Source: Comamonadaceae bacterium
Lineage (GTDB): Bacteria > Pseudomonadota > Gammaproteobacteria > Burkholderiales > Burkholderiaceae_C
DNA length: 64,000 bases
Assembly: GCA_947448745.1 (NCBI GenBank)
Contig: CANFOQ010000005.1
Coordinates: forward strand, 1 to 64,000
Direction of reading: 5' to 3'
The notes under the pieces are model-generated. The model had not been told where the DNA came from. It ran no database searches and was given only the letters and a program-made list of their open reading frames with translations. The position numbers were made by a program, and so were the translations under genes. Positions 8,264 to 17,635 of this stretch are shown here, in pieces; positions within the stretch are counted from its first letter, which is position 1, and the number at the start of each line of letters is the position of its first letter.

Positions 8264-8532
8264 GGGGGCACTGTAAAGCATGGGCCCGACTGGCCGCTTG
8301 AACAGCCACCGGCACCCACTCAAACCAACAAAAAATAGCCAAAAACGTAACTTTAAAATTGAAAAATACTGCCAACGTGTGGCATTTATTAAACGTTTAG
8401 CGGCAATTTTGTAGGTATTTAGGGTGCAAATTACAAAATCTTACTTACCATAGGCCTCAGATTGTGAATCGCCCTCGAACAAAAGAGCGAACACATCTGT
8501 TTCATTCACCCACGTTCTCAAAGGATCTCACG
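8264..8532. promoter_or_regulatory. AT-rich upstream region of the fimbrial locus
   Basis: The 269 bp between the divergent lgt and first pilin gene hold no gene. The part 8340-8460 is clearly more AT-rich than the flanks and must contain the fimbrial promoter. A TTGAAA at 8359 could be a -35 box, but no well-spaced -10 was found. AAGGATCTCACG just before 8533 is the ribosome-binding site of the first pilin. Confidence 0.35.
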
Positions 8533-9165
8533 ATGAAAAACTCGTTCTCTCTCAGCAAAACAGCCTTGGCTGTGGCTTGCGGCTCTTTGCTCGCGCTGTC
8601 GGCCCAAGCTCAATCGGCCAACGACTCTGCCACAGTGGACATCACCGGCCAAATCTCCGCCAGCACCTGCGTGTTGAACATGAAGGATGCAAAGTCCGGC
8701 ACCAGCACCAACGAAAAAACCCTGAATTTGGGCAATGCCAAAAGTGGCACCAGCAACAACACCATTGGCGGCACCTTTGGCGAAGCACAAAAAGTGGAAT
8801 TCAGCTTGGGGACGTATGGAAACTCTGCCACAACTTGCGTGGCAGGCACTGGCAACAACCGATGGAATGTGATTCTGGGTTTTGCACCTGGCAATGTGAT
8901 CACCACCAACGGCAAAACTTATGTGAAAAACCAAGATGCCGCGGGCACAGATGCCATGGTGGTTTTGAGCGACGCCACCACTGCGACCACCACCCCGCTG
9001 ACCCTGAAAGAAACCTTGGGCTACGCCGGCACCACCGCGACCGCCAGCAACGTTTTGTTCGCCGACAAGATCACCTTGCAAGCGCAACTCGCCTACGCCG
9101 CCACAACAGAGGCCAAAGCAGGTGCCTTCACGGCCTCCATCCCCTTGTTGGTTCTCTACAAGTAA
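8533..9165 (+). CDS. fimbrial major subunit-like protein (chaperone-usher pilin)
   Basis: A 210-residue secreted protein. The signal peptide MKNSFSLSKTALAVACGSLL ends in SAQAQ. The mature part has the pilin pattern: a strand with Cys (ITGQISASTCVLNM), a second Cys about 60 residues on (SATTCVAGTG) that could form the fold's disulphide, many Thr/Ser/Asn/Gly residues, and a C-terminal strand ending PLLVLYK with Tyr as penultimate residue, as recognised by FGS chaperones. The ATG at 8533 follows AAGGA; the frame extends upstream but without signal-peptide features. It heads the locus with a chaperone and usher downstream, so it is probably a shaft subunit. Very Thr- and Ala-rich, with little sequence kinship to FimA by eye. 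Confidence 0.8.
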   Translation: MKNSFSLSKTALAVACGSLLALSAQAQSANDSATVDITGQISASTCVLNMKDAKSGTSTNEKTLNLGNAKSGTSNNTIGGTFGEAQKVEFSLGTYGNSATTCVAGTGNNRWNVILGFAPGNVITTNGKTYVKNQDAAGTDAMVVLSDATTATTTPLTLKETLGYAGTTATASNVLFADKITLQAQLAYAATTEAKAGAFTASIPLLVLYK

Positions 9166-9255
9166 CGGGCCCAGCGCCTTTCATCCACTTCATGACAAAG
9201 CCCTGGCCCAAGCCTTGACGCTTGTCACTCCCGTTTAAGCAAAGGAATCATTCCC

Positions 9256-9879
9256 ATGAAACACATTTCCAACCTCTCTCAAGCCACGGCGCTGGTTGCG
9301 GCCCTGGGCGCAGCCTGCTTGACAAGCCTGTCCGCGCACGCTGCTGACACGCCCAACGCTGGCAATTTGAAAATCACCGCCGCCGTCAGCAAGGCCACCT
9401 GTGCCGTGATACTCAATGACAATGGCGCCACCACCAACAAAAGCGCTTACAAAGCCTTGAACTTGGGCAATATCGCGGGCACCAACGTCTCTGGTATTGC
9501 TGGCCAAACTTTCAGCGGCGTTAAAAGCATGACTTTCGCCCTCAAAGATCCAAATAACACTGCAAACGCTTGCAGTTTGACTGGTGTGACGAATTGGGAA
9601 CTCCACACCACGTTGAAAGCGACAGACATCGTCACCATCGGTACCAAAACCTTTTTGAAGAACCAAATCCCTGCAACAGAGGGTGGTACCAATGCGGTGG
9701 TGTTGCTCTCTAGTGGGCTGCAGCCGCTCACTTTGGCTGCAGGCGACTACACGCTGTTCACCCGAGCTCAAACACAAACTGAAGGTGGCATGGGCGCTCA
9801 ATTTGCCTTCGCCACCACACAGGCTGCAACCCCTGGCAAATACAACTTCAATTTGCCAGTGACCATCATTTACAAGTGA
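9256..9879 (+). CDS. fimbrial subunit-like protein
   Basis: A 207-residue paralogue of the preceding pilin, with signal peptide ending LSAHAAD and the same plan: KITAAVSKATCAVIL with the first Cys, a second Cys in NTANACSLTG, and a C-terminal strand NLPVTIIYK with penultimate Tyr-Lys. Related phrases (ALNLGN versus TLNLGN; KTFLKNQ versus KTYVKNQ) show the two arose by duplication. AAAGGAATCATTCCC provides the ribosome-binding site. The next gene starts within its stop codon, so the two are translationally coupled. Which one forms the shaft cannot be told from sequence. Confidence 0.8.
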   Translation: MKHISNLSQATALVAALGAACLTSLSAHAADTPNAGNLKITAAVSKATCAVILNDNGATTNKSAYKALNLGNIAGTNVSGIAGQTFSGVKSMTFALKDPNNTANACSLTGVTNWELHTTLKATDIVTIGTKTFLKNQIPATEGGTNAVVLLSSGLQPLTLAAGDYTLFTRAQTQTEGGMGAQFAFATTQAATPGKYNFNLPVTIIYK

Positions 9880-10556
9880 TGTTGCATTTCCCCATGCCCC
9901 ATTCAGCACACCTCGTGTTCAAAGCCTTTGCTGGCCGCTGCTTGGGGCTGGGGTTTTCATGCCTGTGTTTGGCAGCTGGTGCACAAGACCAGCTGCAAAC
10001 CAGGCCTTTAGAGAATTTGGGTTCGTTGAACGCGAGTGTCACGATCCCCACCTGTTTGCCAGCGGGTTTGTCCAGTGACAACAGCAACCTGTTGGTGGTG
10101 AATTTGCCCACACTCAACGCCGCCACTTTGGGCGACACGAATTTCGGCCCGGTCACCCCCGTGGCCATCGACATGGCCAACGAGGCCACCGCGGCGTGTC
10201 TGAAGCCTTGGCGTCAAAACGCCACGCTGGTGTTTGACCAGGCCTTGGCCGTCTTGGCCCCCGACACCGGTTTGCTGCGCAACACGGCCCGCCAAAACCC
10301 CGCCACCAATGTCTATGTGCAACTGGGGGTTTTTGATGCCGCCGGTTTGTTCACGCCCCTGGATTTGCGCCAACCGCTTGAGCTGACCCCCGCCATGTGG
10401 CGCGACAACAGCACGGTGTTGTTGGGCGCTCGCTATGTGGCCGCCCGTGCCGTGTTGCGGCAAACCCCGAATCAGCTCACCGCCTCCAACACGGGTGTGG
10501 CGGTGACCCCGGGGCAGGTGCAAGTGCAACTGCCTTTTTTGATGAAAGTCCATTGA
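9879..10556 (+). CDS. minor fimbrial subunit-like protein
   Basis: A 225-residue secreted protein whose ATG overlaps the preceding stop (TGATG); GTG at 9876 or ATG at 9894 are alternative starts. A hydrophobic signal (GRCLGLGFSCLCLAAGAQD) is followed by SLNASVTIPTCLPAG, a pilin-like strand with Cys, and a second Cys in EATAACLKPWRQN. The C-terminus LPFLMKVH lacks the penultimate Tyr of the other two. It may be a tip or anchor subunit of the same fimbria. An intrinsic terminator follows, ending the first transcription unit of the locus. Confidence 0.65.
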   Translation: MLHFPMPHSAHLVFKAFAGRCLGLGFSCLCLAAGAQDQLQTRPLENLGSLNASVTIPTCLPAGLSSDNSNLLVVNLPTLNAATLGDTNFGPVTPVAIDMANEATAACLKPWRQNATLVFDQALAVLAPDTGLLRNTARQNPATNVYVQLGVFDAAGLFTPLDLRQPLELTPAMWRDNSTVLLGARYVAARAVLRQTPNQLTASNTGVAVTPGQVQVQLPFLMKVH

Positions 10557-10594
10557 TGAATCCGCGTGCTTTGAACATGGAAACAACAACTGCC

Positions 10595-10614
10595 CCGCGA
10601 ATGCGGCTTTTTTT
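10595..10614 (+). terminator. intrinsic terminator after the pilin genes
   Basis: Short GC stem CCGC-GAAT-GCGG followed by C and seven T residues. It lies 39 bases after the third subunit gene and would separate pilin expression from the chaperone-usher genes. The remainder of the 269-bp gap to 10825 holds no other clear feature. Confidence 0.55.
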
Positions 10615-10825
10615 GCCTCCAAAAAGGCGAATCTGAGCAAGTGTTGAAAGTATTTCAAAGCGTTTACAAAAACCAAACCAAGGAGATGAATTCACCCGCT
10701 TTTGTATGACGACTGGCGTTTGCGCTGAATGCTAAAGAGGCTTTTGCGGCCTCGGTGTTGTTTCGATTCAATCCCATTCATACAGGTGTGCAGGACACCT
10801 GATGAACCATTCAAGGGATTGAGAG

Positions 10826-11116
10826 ATGAAGAAAAACACAAGCATCCAATGCGCCACCGGCCTGCTGGCCTTGCTGTTGACACTGTCCACGGCACACGCC
10901 CGCGACGCGGTCTTGGTGATCCAAGGCTATGTTTTGGCCCCCAGTTGCGATGCACAAGCACTGTCAACAGCCCTGTCGGCTGGGCAAAGCGCGATCAACG
11001 GTCAAGACTGCGGTCAGGCTGTGCGCACCTCCCAGGCCACCAACTTGACTGTTGCCAACGTCCGAGAAGTGGCTGTGGCCACTGGCGCGAATGCCGAAGC
11101 AGTGAAAAAATGGTGA
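10826..11116 (+). CDS. small secreted protein of the fimbrial locus
   Basis: A 96-residue protein with signal peptide (ATGLLALLLTLSTAHARD). The mature part of about 70 residues has two Cys (APSCDAQ and NGQDCGQ), 21 residues apart, and begins with VLVIQGYVLAPSCDA, which looks like the first strand of a pilin domain, but the rest is far too short for a complete one. GAGAG lies before the ATG. I do not recognise a family. Its position just upstream of the chaperone suggests a role in assembly or as a short accessory subunit. Confidence 0.55.
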   Translation: MKKNTSIQCATGLLALLLTLSTAHARDAVLVIQGYVLAPSCDAQALSTALSAGQSAINGQDCGQAVRTSQATNLTVANVREVAVATGANAEAVKKW

Positions 11117-11197
11117 TCCTCACCTACCACTGATTCAGCTGCCAGCATGTTTGGCTTCTCGGTTTCAACAAGTTGTTCAACCACCGAGAAGAAAAAG

Positions 11198-11980
11198 ATG
11201 CTTTTCAATGCCTTTACCCGCGCCACATCGCGCCCGTTTTTCAACCAAGCCCTTCTGAGCTTGGTCTTGGCCAGCACCGGCTGGCTGCTGCACCACACCG
11301 CCCAAGCGGACACGGTCATCGAGACCACCCGCATCATTTACCCCGAGGCACGGCGGGATGTGTCGTTCAAAATCACCAACGCATCGAAAACCGCGCCCTC
11401 GTTTGTGCAGATGTGGCTTGACGATGGCAATGCGAACTCCACACCCGAAGAAATCTCCACACCGTTCAGCTTGACGCCGCCGATTGCGCGTTTGAAAGCC
11501 GACAGCAGCCAGGTGGTGCGGGTGGTGTTCACCGGTGACGCCTTGCCCGCCGACAAAGAAAGCGTGTTCTGGTTCAACATGCTGGAGGTGCCGCCCAAGT
11601 CCAAAGAAGAAACCCGCTTGAGCTTCGCGGTGCGCACCCGCATCAAGATGTTCTACCGCCCCAAAGCCGTGAAAGGCGACCCGCTGGAGTGGATGGACAA
11701 AGTCACTTGGAAAGTGGTGAAAGGCGAAAAAGGCTGGATGGCCGAGGCCAACAACCCCAGCCCCTTCCACATGTCCATGTTCAGCATCAGCCTGGGCACC
11801 GATGGCAAGTACGACGTGGTGGCCGATGGCGGCATGGTCAACCCCAAAGACAAAGCCTCGTTCCCCCTCACCGGCACAGAGAAGCTGAACAAAGTCACGC
11901 AAAAAACCTTGCGCATTGAGTACGTGAACGACTATGGCGGCGCCACCACCAAAGAACTGCCCATCGTCCTCAACAACTGA
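11198..11980 (+). CDS. periplasmic fimbrial chaperone (PapD/FimC family)
   Basis: A 260-residue protein starting at the ATG at 11198, giving a signal peptide that ends TAQAD. The two-domain immunoglobulin-like chaperone is evident: TRIIYPEARRDVSFKITN at the mature N-terminus with the conserved Arg, then ADKESVFWFNMLEVPP, a strongly conserved family strand, and RTRIKMFYRPKA carrying the conserved Lys that anchors subunit C-termini. It binds pilin subunits in the periplasm, donates a strand to complete their fold and delivers them to the usher encoded directly downstream (24-bp gap). A start 17 codons earlier is possible but lengthens the signal region without a better ribosome site. Confidence 0.92.
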   Translation: MLFNAFTRATSRPFFNQALLSLVLASTGWLLHHTAQADTVIETTRIIYPEARRDVSFKITNASKTAPSFVQMWLDDGNANSTPEEISTPFSLTPPIARLKADSSQVVRVVFTGDALPADKESVFWFNMLEVPPKSKEETRLSFAVRTRIKMFYRPKAVKGDPLEWMDKVTWKVVKGEKGWMAEANNPSPFHMSMFSISLGTDGKYDVVADGGMVNPKDKASFPLTGTEKLNKVTQKTLRIEYVNDYGGATTKELPIVLNN

Positions 11981-12003
11981 TTTGCGCCCTGAAGGCTTTC
12001 ACC

Positions 12004-15000
12004 ATGACACATCGTTCTCTCCACCCTGCTGGGTCATTGCTGGCCCGGCACCGCTGGACGCCGCGCCTCTTGACGCTGTTGGTGCTGATGACTGGGGGCG
12101 GCGTGCACGCCGCTGACAGCGTCAAAACCGAGCCGATTTCGCGGGTCGAGGTGAAAGCCATGGCCTCCAAGCGTTCACCGGCTGAGATGGTGTTGATGGT
12201 GCAAGGCTTGGCAGGTCCGCAACAACGTTTGCAACTGTTGCAAAACGACCTGGTGTTTTTCGAGCAGCGCTTGCCCGAGGGCGAGTTTCAGCTTGGCACC
12301 ATCTACCCCTTGAACAACCAGCAAGCGGTGAAGGTCAAACTCATCACCAATGACTTGGAAACTGAGAAAGCCGACTTGCCCTTGCGTGCGCAAGAAAAAG
12401 TCACCTTGTTCAACCAACGCTTTGAGTTGATGGCCTTGGCCCCTTTGTCCAGGCGCGTGCCCTTGGTGGAAGCCGCGCCCCTCAACGACAACGACATCGA
12501 GTTCGATGGTGACTTTTTGCGTGGCAAATCGTTTCGCAACCTGAGCACCGCTGACATCAAAAAACTTGGCAATCTGCGACCCGGCAGCTACGACGTCGAG
12601 GTGTTTCGCAACAACGACTTCATCACCAAAACCCAGCTTCGCTTCATCGAAACCAGCCCGGGCAGCGAGGTGCGGGCCTGTGTCACGCCCACGCTGTTCA
12701 ACATGCTGGGCGTGAAAACCAATTTCATCAGCACACGCGGTTTGCAAGTCTTGCAGCCGGTGCCTGTTGTCAAAACCAAGGCCAATGCCAACAGCCTTTC
12801 AACCTCGCGAAGCACCCCCAGCACCGCGCCTGACACGCTGCCTGCGCCCCTGTTGGCCCCTGCAACGAACAACCCGTGCTTGTTCATCAGCGATTGGGTG
12901 GCCTCCTCCAGCGACCGTTTCGACAGCGGCGAGTTGCGCTATGACATCCAAATTCCGCAAGCCTTCCTCACCCGGTCTTCGCGCCAAAGCGTGCCCAAAG
13001 AATTGCTGACGCGCGGCGACAACGCGGCCTTTGTGAACTACAACTTCAACAACTTCCGCAGCGATGCATTGAGCGCCAACTACCTGTCTTTGAGTTCGGG
13101 CATCAATGTCGGTGGTTGGCAGTTCCGGCAAGGCAGCAGCTTGTCGCAAAACGAATTGGGTCAAAACCAATACCTGGTCGGCGAGACCATTCTGAAGCGC
13201 CCCTTGATCGACCAACAAGCCAACCTGGTGATTGGCGACACCAGCACCGACAGCCCGGTGGTGGGCGGCGTGCCAGTGCGCGGTGTGCGGGTTTCGTCTG
13301 AAGAAGCGCTCTACCCTGAGAGCGAGCGTGACTACCGCCCTGTGGTGCGCGGCGTGGCCCGCACCAATGCGCGGGTGCGGGTGTTGCAAAACAACGCGGT
13401 CATCCTCGAGCAAAACGTGCCACCCGGTCCGTTTGAATTGGCCGACCTGAACCCGATTTCCAGCGTGGGCAATTTCCAAGTGGTGGTGTCCGAGGCCGAT
13501 GGCAGCGAGCAGCGTTTTGTTGTGCCCTTCAGCATCAGCATTGGCAAACTCAACCCCGGCTCGTACCGCTACAGCGTGGCCACCGGCCTCTACCGCAATT
13601 TCACCAGCACGCAAAACACGCAAGTGGTGCAAGCCTATGTGCGCTATGGCTTGAACAGCCTCATCACACCTACGGTTGATTTTTTAGCCGGTCCCAACTA
13701 CCGCAACCTGGGCTTGCAAACCAGTTTCAACGGTGCCTTGGGTGGTGTCAGTTTCAACACCTTGTTCTCGCACTTGTTCACCAGCGACATCAACAAAAAA
13801 GGGCGGGCCCACGGCGTGAATTACGTGGCCCCGACTTGGCGCAACCTCAGTTTGTACGCTGGTTCGAATTACCAAAGCGAGTTCTACACCACGCCCACCG
13901 CGGGACTGGGCAACACCAACGCCACCACGCAAGTCATCTTCGACACCTTCAAGCGCAGCAACTTCGTCAGCTTGGGGTTAGGCCTAGACCGCTTTGGCAG
14001 CTTGAGCTTGGGGCTGGTGGACCAAATCGGTTGGGGGCAAGCCGTGTCCACCAAACAATACCAACTCGGCTATGGCATCAACCTGCGCCGGGTGAATCTG
14101 TTCGCCAGTTTGAACCGCACTTTCTACAGCGACGACCGACCGCGCTTGGACACGGTGAGTTTGTCGGCCACCGTGCCCTTGAGCCTGCGCAGTTGGAACG
14201 GCAGTTTGCGGGCTGGGGCCGACCAAAGCACCGGCAACCCGGTCACCACCAGCTTGTCTTTCAACAGCGGTGCCAGCGGCGAGTTGTATGAGAATTTCAA
14301 CTACGGTTTGAACACCTCCAACGCCAACGGTGTGAATTCGGCCGGTGCTTATGCCAGCTACCAACACCCTTACGGCACCATCGGTGCCAGTTACAGCGCC
14401 GGTGGCGGCAGCCAACAAACCGGCATCAGCTTGAGCGGTGGTTTGGTCGGTCACAGCGGTGGCCTGATCTTGGCCCCCACCTTGAACGACACCTTCGGCA
14501 TTGTCGAAGTGCCCAATGGCAAAGGCGCGGGTGTGTTGGGCAGCCAGGCCCAGGTGAATGGCTTTGGCTATGGGGTCGTGCCCTACTTGTCGCCCTACTA
14601 CCTGAACGATGTGCAAATCAGTTTGGAAACCGCGCCGATGGGCTTGGAGGTGGACAACGCCACGCAAAAAGTGGCCCCCGTGGACGGCTCCATCGTCAAG
14701 TTGAAATACAAATCCACAGCGGGTCGCCCGGTGGCTTTCACCTTCAACCTGCCCGATGGTGAACGCATTCCCATTGGTGCCAGCGTGATGGACAAGGACG
14801 GCAATGAGTTGGCCACCTTGGGCCAAAGCAACCGTGCCTTGGTGCGCTTGCAGGCCGATGCAGGCGTGCTCAAGGTGGTGTGGGGCGATGGGCCCAGCAT
14901 GCAATGCGATGCGGCTTACAAACTTGAAAAAGCAATCAACGGCAACAGAGAGTTTTCACGTGTCAAGCTGATGTGCTTCAAGCCCGAGGCCACCAAAGAA

Positions 15001-15042
15001 GCGATGAACCAAACCGGCAGCCCGCCAACAGCCAAGCCTTGA
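12004..15042 (+). CDS. outer-membrane fimbrial usher, long form
   Basis: A 1012-residue protein, well above the usual 830-870 of PapC/FimD ushers. It has a signal peptide ending VHAAD, then about 110 residues unlike the usual usher start, and only then the usual-looking segment IEFDGDFLRG...GSYDVEVFRNN near residue 160. A Ser/Thr/Pro-rich linker lies near residues 260-285 before NPCLFISDW. The 24-strand barrel region follows (YNFNNFRSD, GWQFRQGSSLSQ, GSYRYSVATGLYRN). The C-terminal domain ends with a Cys pair (MQCDAAYKL and VKLMCF). The protein forms the secretion pore for chaperone-subunit complexes. It closes the fimbrial locus. Confidence 0.9.
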   Translation: MTHRSLHPAGSLLARHRWTPRLLTLLVLMTGGGVHAADSVKTEPISRVEVKAMASKRSPAEMVLMVQGLAGPQQRLQLLQNDLVFFEQRLPEGEFQLGTIYPLNNQQAVKVKLITNDLETEKADLPLRAQEKVTLFNQRFELMALAPLSRRVPLVEAAPLNDNDIEFDGDFLRGKSFRNLSTADIKKLGNLRPGSYDVEVFRNNDFITKTQLRFIETSPGSEVRACVTPTLFNMLGVKTNFISTRGLQVLQPVPVVKTKANANSLSTSRSTPSTAPDTLPAPLLAPATNNPCLFISDWVASSSDRFDSGELRYDIQIPQAFLTRSSRQSVPKELLTRGDNAAFVNYNFNNFRSDALSANYLSLSSGINVGGWQFRQGSSLSQNELGQNQYLVGETILKRPLIDQQANLVIGDTSTDSPVVGGVPVRGVRVSSEEALYPESERDYRPVVRGVARTNARVRVLQNNAVILEQNVPPGPFELADLNPISSVGNFQVVVSEADGSEQRFVVPFSISIGKLNPGSYRYSVATGLYRNFTSTQNTQVVQAYVRYGLNSLITPTVDFLAGPNYRNLGLQTSFNGALGGVSFNTLFSHLFTSDINKKGRAHGVNYVAPTWRNLSLYAGSNYQSEFYTTPTAGLGNTNATTQVIFDTFKRSNFVSLGLGLDRFGSLSLGLVDQIGWGQAVSTKQYQLGYGINLRRVNLFASLNRTFYSDDRPRLDTVSLSATVPLSLRSWNGSLRAGADQSTGNPVTTSLSFNSGASGELYENFNYGLNTSNANGVNSAGAYASYQHPYGTIGASYSAGGGSQQTGISLSGGLVGHSGGLILAPTLNDTFGIVEVPNGKGAGVLGSQAQVNGFGYGVVPYLSPYYLNDVQISLETAPMGLEVDNATQKVAPVDGSIVKLKYKSTAGRPVAFTFNLPDGERIPIGASVMDKDGNELATLGQSNRALVRLQADAGVLKVVWGDGPSMQCDAAYKLEKAINGNREFSRVKLMCFKPEATKEAMNQTGSPPTAKP

Positions 15043-15074
15043 AAGAACAAACCAGTCGGGCTTGAGAAGCTTGT

Positions 15075-15094
15075 CGAAACAAACTGTTGTTTCG
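15075..15094. terminator. possible hairpin after the usher gene
   Basis: Perfect 8-bp stem CGAAACAA / TTGTTTCG with loop ACTG, 32 bases past the usher stop. No T tract follows on the plus strand, so it may be a transcript-stabilising hairpin or a Rho-aided end rather than a classic terminator. Confidence 0.3.
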
Positions 15095-15204
15095 GGCCCG
15101 TCCTTGCACGTGTTCAAGCGACTGTCTCCTGTAAGACTGCGCTCTTCAAGGGCCTGTCCGTCAAGGCTAAACTCTTGTTTTTTCATGTGACAGGACGCAC
15201 CGCC

Positions 15205-16899
15205 ATGGCCACCACCCCGATCAAAATCAACCGCCGCTCGGCCCACATCACCGAGGGCAAATCCCGCGCACCCAACCGCTCCATGTACTACGCCATGGGC
15301 TACGAGCAAAGCGACTTCGTCAAACCCATGGTGGGCGTGGCCAACGGTCATTCCACCATCACGCCTTGCAACAGTGGTTTGCAAAAACTCGCCGATGCGG
15401 CCGTGGCCGGCATCGAAGAAGCGGGTGGCAACGCGCAAATTTTTGGCACCCCCACCATCTCGGACGGCATGTCGATGGGCACCGAGGGCATGAAGTACTC
15501 CTTGGTCAGCCGCGAAGTGATTTCGGATTGCATCGAAACCTGTGTTGGTGGCCAGTGGATGGACGGTGTCTTGGTGGTCGGTGGTTGCGACAAAAACATG
15601 CCCGGCGGCATGATGGGCATGTTGCGTGCCAATGTGCCCGCCATCTATGTGTACGGTGGCACCATCCTGCCCGGCAGCTTCAAGGGCAAAGACCTGAACA
15701 TCGTCAGCGTGTTCGAAGCCGTCGGTCAAAACGCCGCAGGCAACCTGAGTGACGGTGATTTGTTGGAAATTGAAAAACGCGCCGTGCCTGGCACCGGCTC
15801 TTGTGGTGGCATGTACACCGCCAACACCATGTCTTCTTCATTCGAAGCGCTGGGCATGTCTTTGCCCTACTCGTCCACCATGGCCAACCCGCACGACGAA
15901 ACCCAAAACTCGGCCAAGGCCGCTGCCAAGGTGTTGATCGAAGCCATCAAAAACGATTTGAAGCCCCGTGACATCGTGACGAAAAAAGCGATTGAAAACG
16001 CGGTGGCCGTCATCATGGCCACGGGTGGCTCCACCAATGCGGTGTTGCACTTTTTGGCCATCGCCCACGCCGCCGAAGTGAACTGGACCATCGATGATTT
16101 CGAGCGCATGCGCAAAAAAATCCCGGTCATTTGCGACTTGAAACCCAGCGGCCAATTCTTGGCGGTGGACTTGCACAAAGCCGGTGGCATTCCGCAGGTG
16201 ATGAAGCTGTTGTTGAACGCCGGTTTGTTGCACGGCGACTGCATGACCATCACCGGCAAAACCGTGGCGGAAAACTTGGCCGATGTGCCCAACGAACCCC
16301 GCGCCGACCAAACCGTGATTCGCCCGATCAACCAACCGATGTATGCCGAAGGCCACTTGGCCATTTTGAAAGGCAACTTGTCACCTGAAGGTTGTGTGGC
16401 CAAGATCACCGGCTTGAAGAACCCGGTCATCACCGGCCCCGCTCGCGTGTTTGACGACGAACAGTCTGCTTTGAAAGCCGTGTTGGACGGCAAGATCAAA
16501 GCCGGTGATGTGATGGTGTTGCGTTACCTCGGCCCCAAAGGCGGCCCCGGCATGCCCGAAATGTTGGCCCCCACCAGCGCCTTGATTGGAGCGGGTTTGG
16601 GCGAGAGCGTGGGCCTCATCACCGACGGTCGTTTCTCGGGGGGCACCTGGGGCATGGTGGTCGGTCACGTCGCGCCCGAAGCGGCTGTGGGTGGCACCAT
16701 TGCGCTGATTCACGAAGGTGACAGCATCACCATCGACGCGCACCAATTGGTGTTGCAATTGAACGTGGCCGATGACGAAATCGCCAAACGCCGCGCCACT
16801 TGGAAAGCACCCGAGCCACGCTACACGCGGGGTGTGCAAGCCAAGTTTGCTCACAACGCGTCCAGCGCCAGCAAAGGTGCGGTGCTGGATTTGTTCTGA
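15205..16899 (+). CDS. ilvD: dihydroxy-acid dehydratase
   Basis: A 564-residue IlvD, full length, starting [20 protein letters not shown] at the ATG at 15205 (an upstream in-frame start at 15175 lacks support). It dehydrates 2,3-dihydroxy acids to 2-keto acids in valine, isoleucine and leucine synthesis, using an Fe-S cluster. Cluster-binding Cys are seen in [20 protein letters not shown] and [18 protein letters not shown]-terminal motifs [11 protein letters not shown] and [11 protein letters not shown] are intact. It stands alone between the fimbrial usher and a cytochrome c gene. Confidence 0.97.
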   Translation: MATTPIKINRRSAHITEGKSRAPNRSMYYAMGYEQSDFVKPMVGVANGHSTITPCNSGLQKLADAAVAGIEEAGGNAQIFGTPTISDGMSMGTEGMKYSLVSREVISDCIETCVGGQWMDGVLVVGGCDKNMPGGMMGMLRANVPAIYVYGGTILPGSFKGKDLNIVSVFEAVGQNAAGNLSDGDLLEIEKRAVPGTGSCGGMYTANTMSSSFEALGMSLPYSSTMANPHDETQNSAKAAAKVLIEAIKNDLKPRDIVTKKAIENAVAVIMATGGSTNAVLHFLAIAHAAEVNWTIDDFERMRKKIPVICDLKPSGQFLAVDLHKAGGIPQVMKLLLNAGLLHGDCMTITGKTVAENLADVPNEPRADQTVIRPINQPMYAEGHLAILKGNLSPEGCVAKITGLKNPVITGPARVFDDEQSALKAVLDGKIKAGDVMVLRYLGPKGGPGMPEMLAPTSALIGAGLGESVGLITDGRFSGGTWGMVVGHVAPEAAVGGTIALIHEGDSITIDAHQLVLQLNVADDEIAKRRATWKAPEPRYTRGVQAKFAHNASSASKGAVLDLF

Positions 16900-16978
16900 G
16901 CCACCTGTGCGATTTGTTGAACTGAATGCCGCACCTGCCATGGTGCAGCACTTTTTTTAATTGATGAAAGACCTGAAC

Positions 16979-17284
16979 ATGAAATCTTTGTTGACGGCCG
17001 TTTTGGCATCCGTTGTTTTCTCTGGCGCGGCCTTGGCCGACCAAAATTTAGCCGGTTCGAAAAACTGCTTGGCCTGCCACTCCGTGAACACGCCAGTGGT
17101 TGGGCCTGCTTTCAAAGAAGTGGCCAAGAAATACGCTGGCGACAAAGAAGCACCTGCCGCTTTGGCCGCGAAGATCCGCGCGGGTGGCGGCGGTGTGTGG
17201 GGAGCGAATGTGATGCCGGCCAATCCGCAAGTGAATGAGGCGGAGGCCAAGAAATTGGTGGCATGGATTCTCAGCTTGAAATAA
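16979..17284 (+). CDS. class I cytochrome c (c-551/c8 type)
   Basis: A 101-residue periplasmic monohaem cytochrome. Signal peptide MKSLLTAVLASVVFSGAALA, then the haem motif CLACHS near residue 31 and the distal Met in WGANVMPANPQ. The size and the VGPAFKEVAKKYAG segment are typical of cytochrome c-551/c-552 electron carriers. The start at 16979 follows GAAAG; two in-frame codons a little upstream (16961 TTG, 16964 ATG) are less likely. It ends shortly before a dispersed repeat cluster. Confidence 0.93.
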   Translation: MKSLLTAVLASVVFSGAALADQNLAGSKNCLACHSVNTPVVGPAFKEVAKKYAGDKEAPAALAAKIRAGGGGVWGANVMPANPQVNEAEAKKLVAWILSLK

Positions 17285-17333
17285 GCCCCCCTGCGGGGTC
17301 CAAGTCACGCTTGCTGACCACGGCGGGATCGTC

Positions 17334-17629
17334 AATTGGGGTCAGATTCCAATTAATTCACGCTTGCTTGCCACGTTGAACCTTGCGCCGAAACATCACT
17401 TCAGAGCCACACGGCATGGGGACCATTTTTTTAGCGAAAGACCAGAAAAATGAGTCCCCATGGCGGGGGGCTCAAGCGTGGCTTATTTCAGATGCCCTTG
17501 AAAGACACGCGAAAGGCCGACCATGGCGGGATTGTCCGCCGCTCACCGCAGCAGAGCTGCGACGTTCGCTACGCGGGCCAACCCACCATGTTCGGCCCAA
17601 CGTGAATTAATTGGAATCTGACCCCAATT
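17334..17629. repeat. composite repeat (copy D), core inverted, with extra sequence
   Basis: The outer 17-mer motifs at 17334-17354 (direct) and 17609-17629 (inverted) enclose the hairpin module at 17399-17485 in the opposite orientation to copies B and C, with about ten differences over 87 bases. A further 120 bp follows, including an 18-bp segment at 17519-17536 that repeats 17316-17333 with two changes. It fills the 351-bp space between the cytochrome and acsA genes; no coding sequence is seen there. Confidence 0.85.
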
Positions 17630-17635
17630 AGCCAA

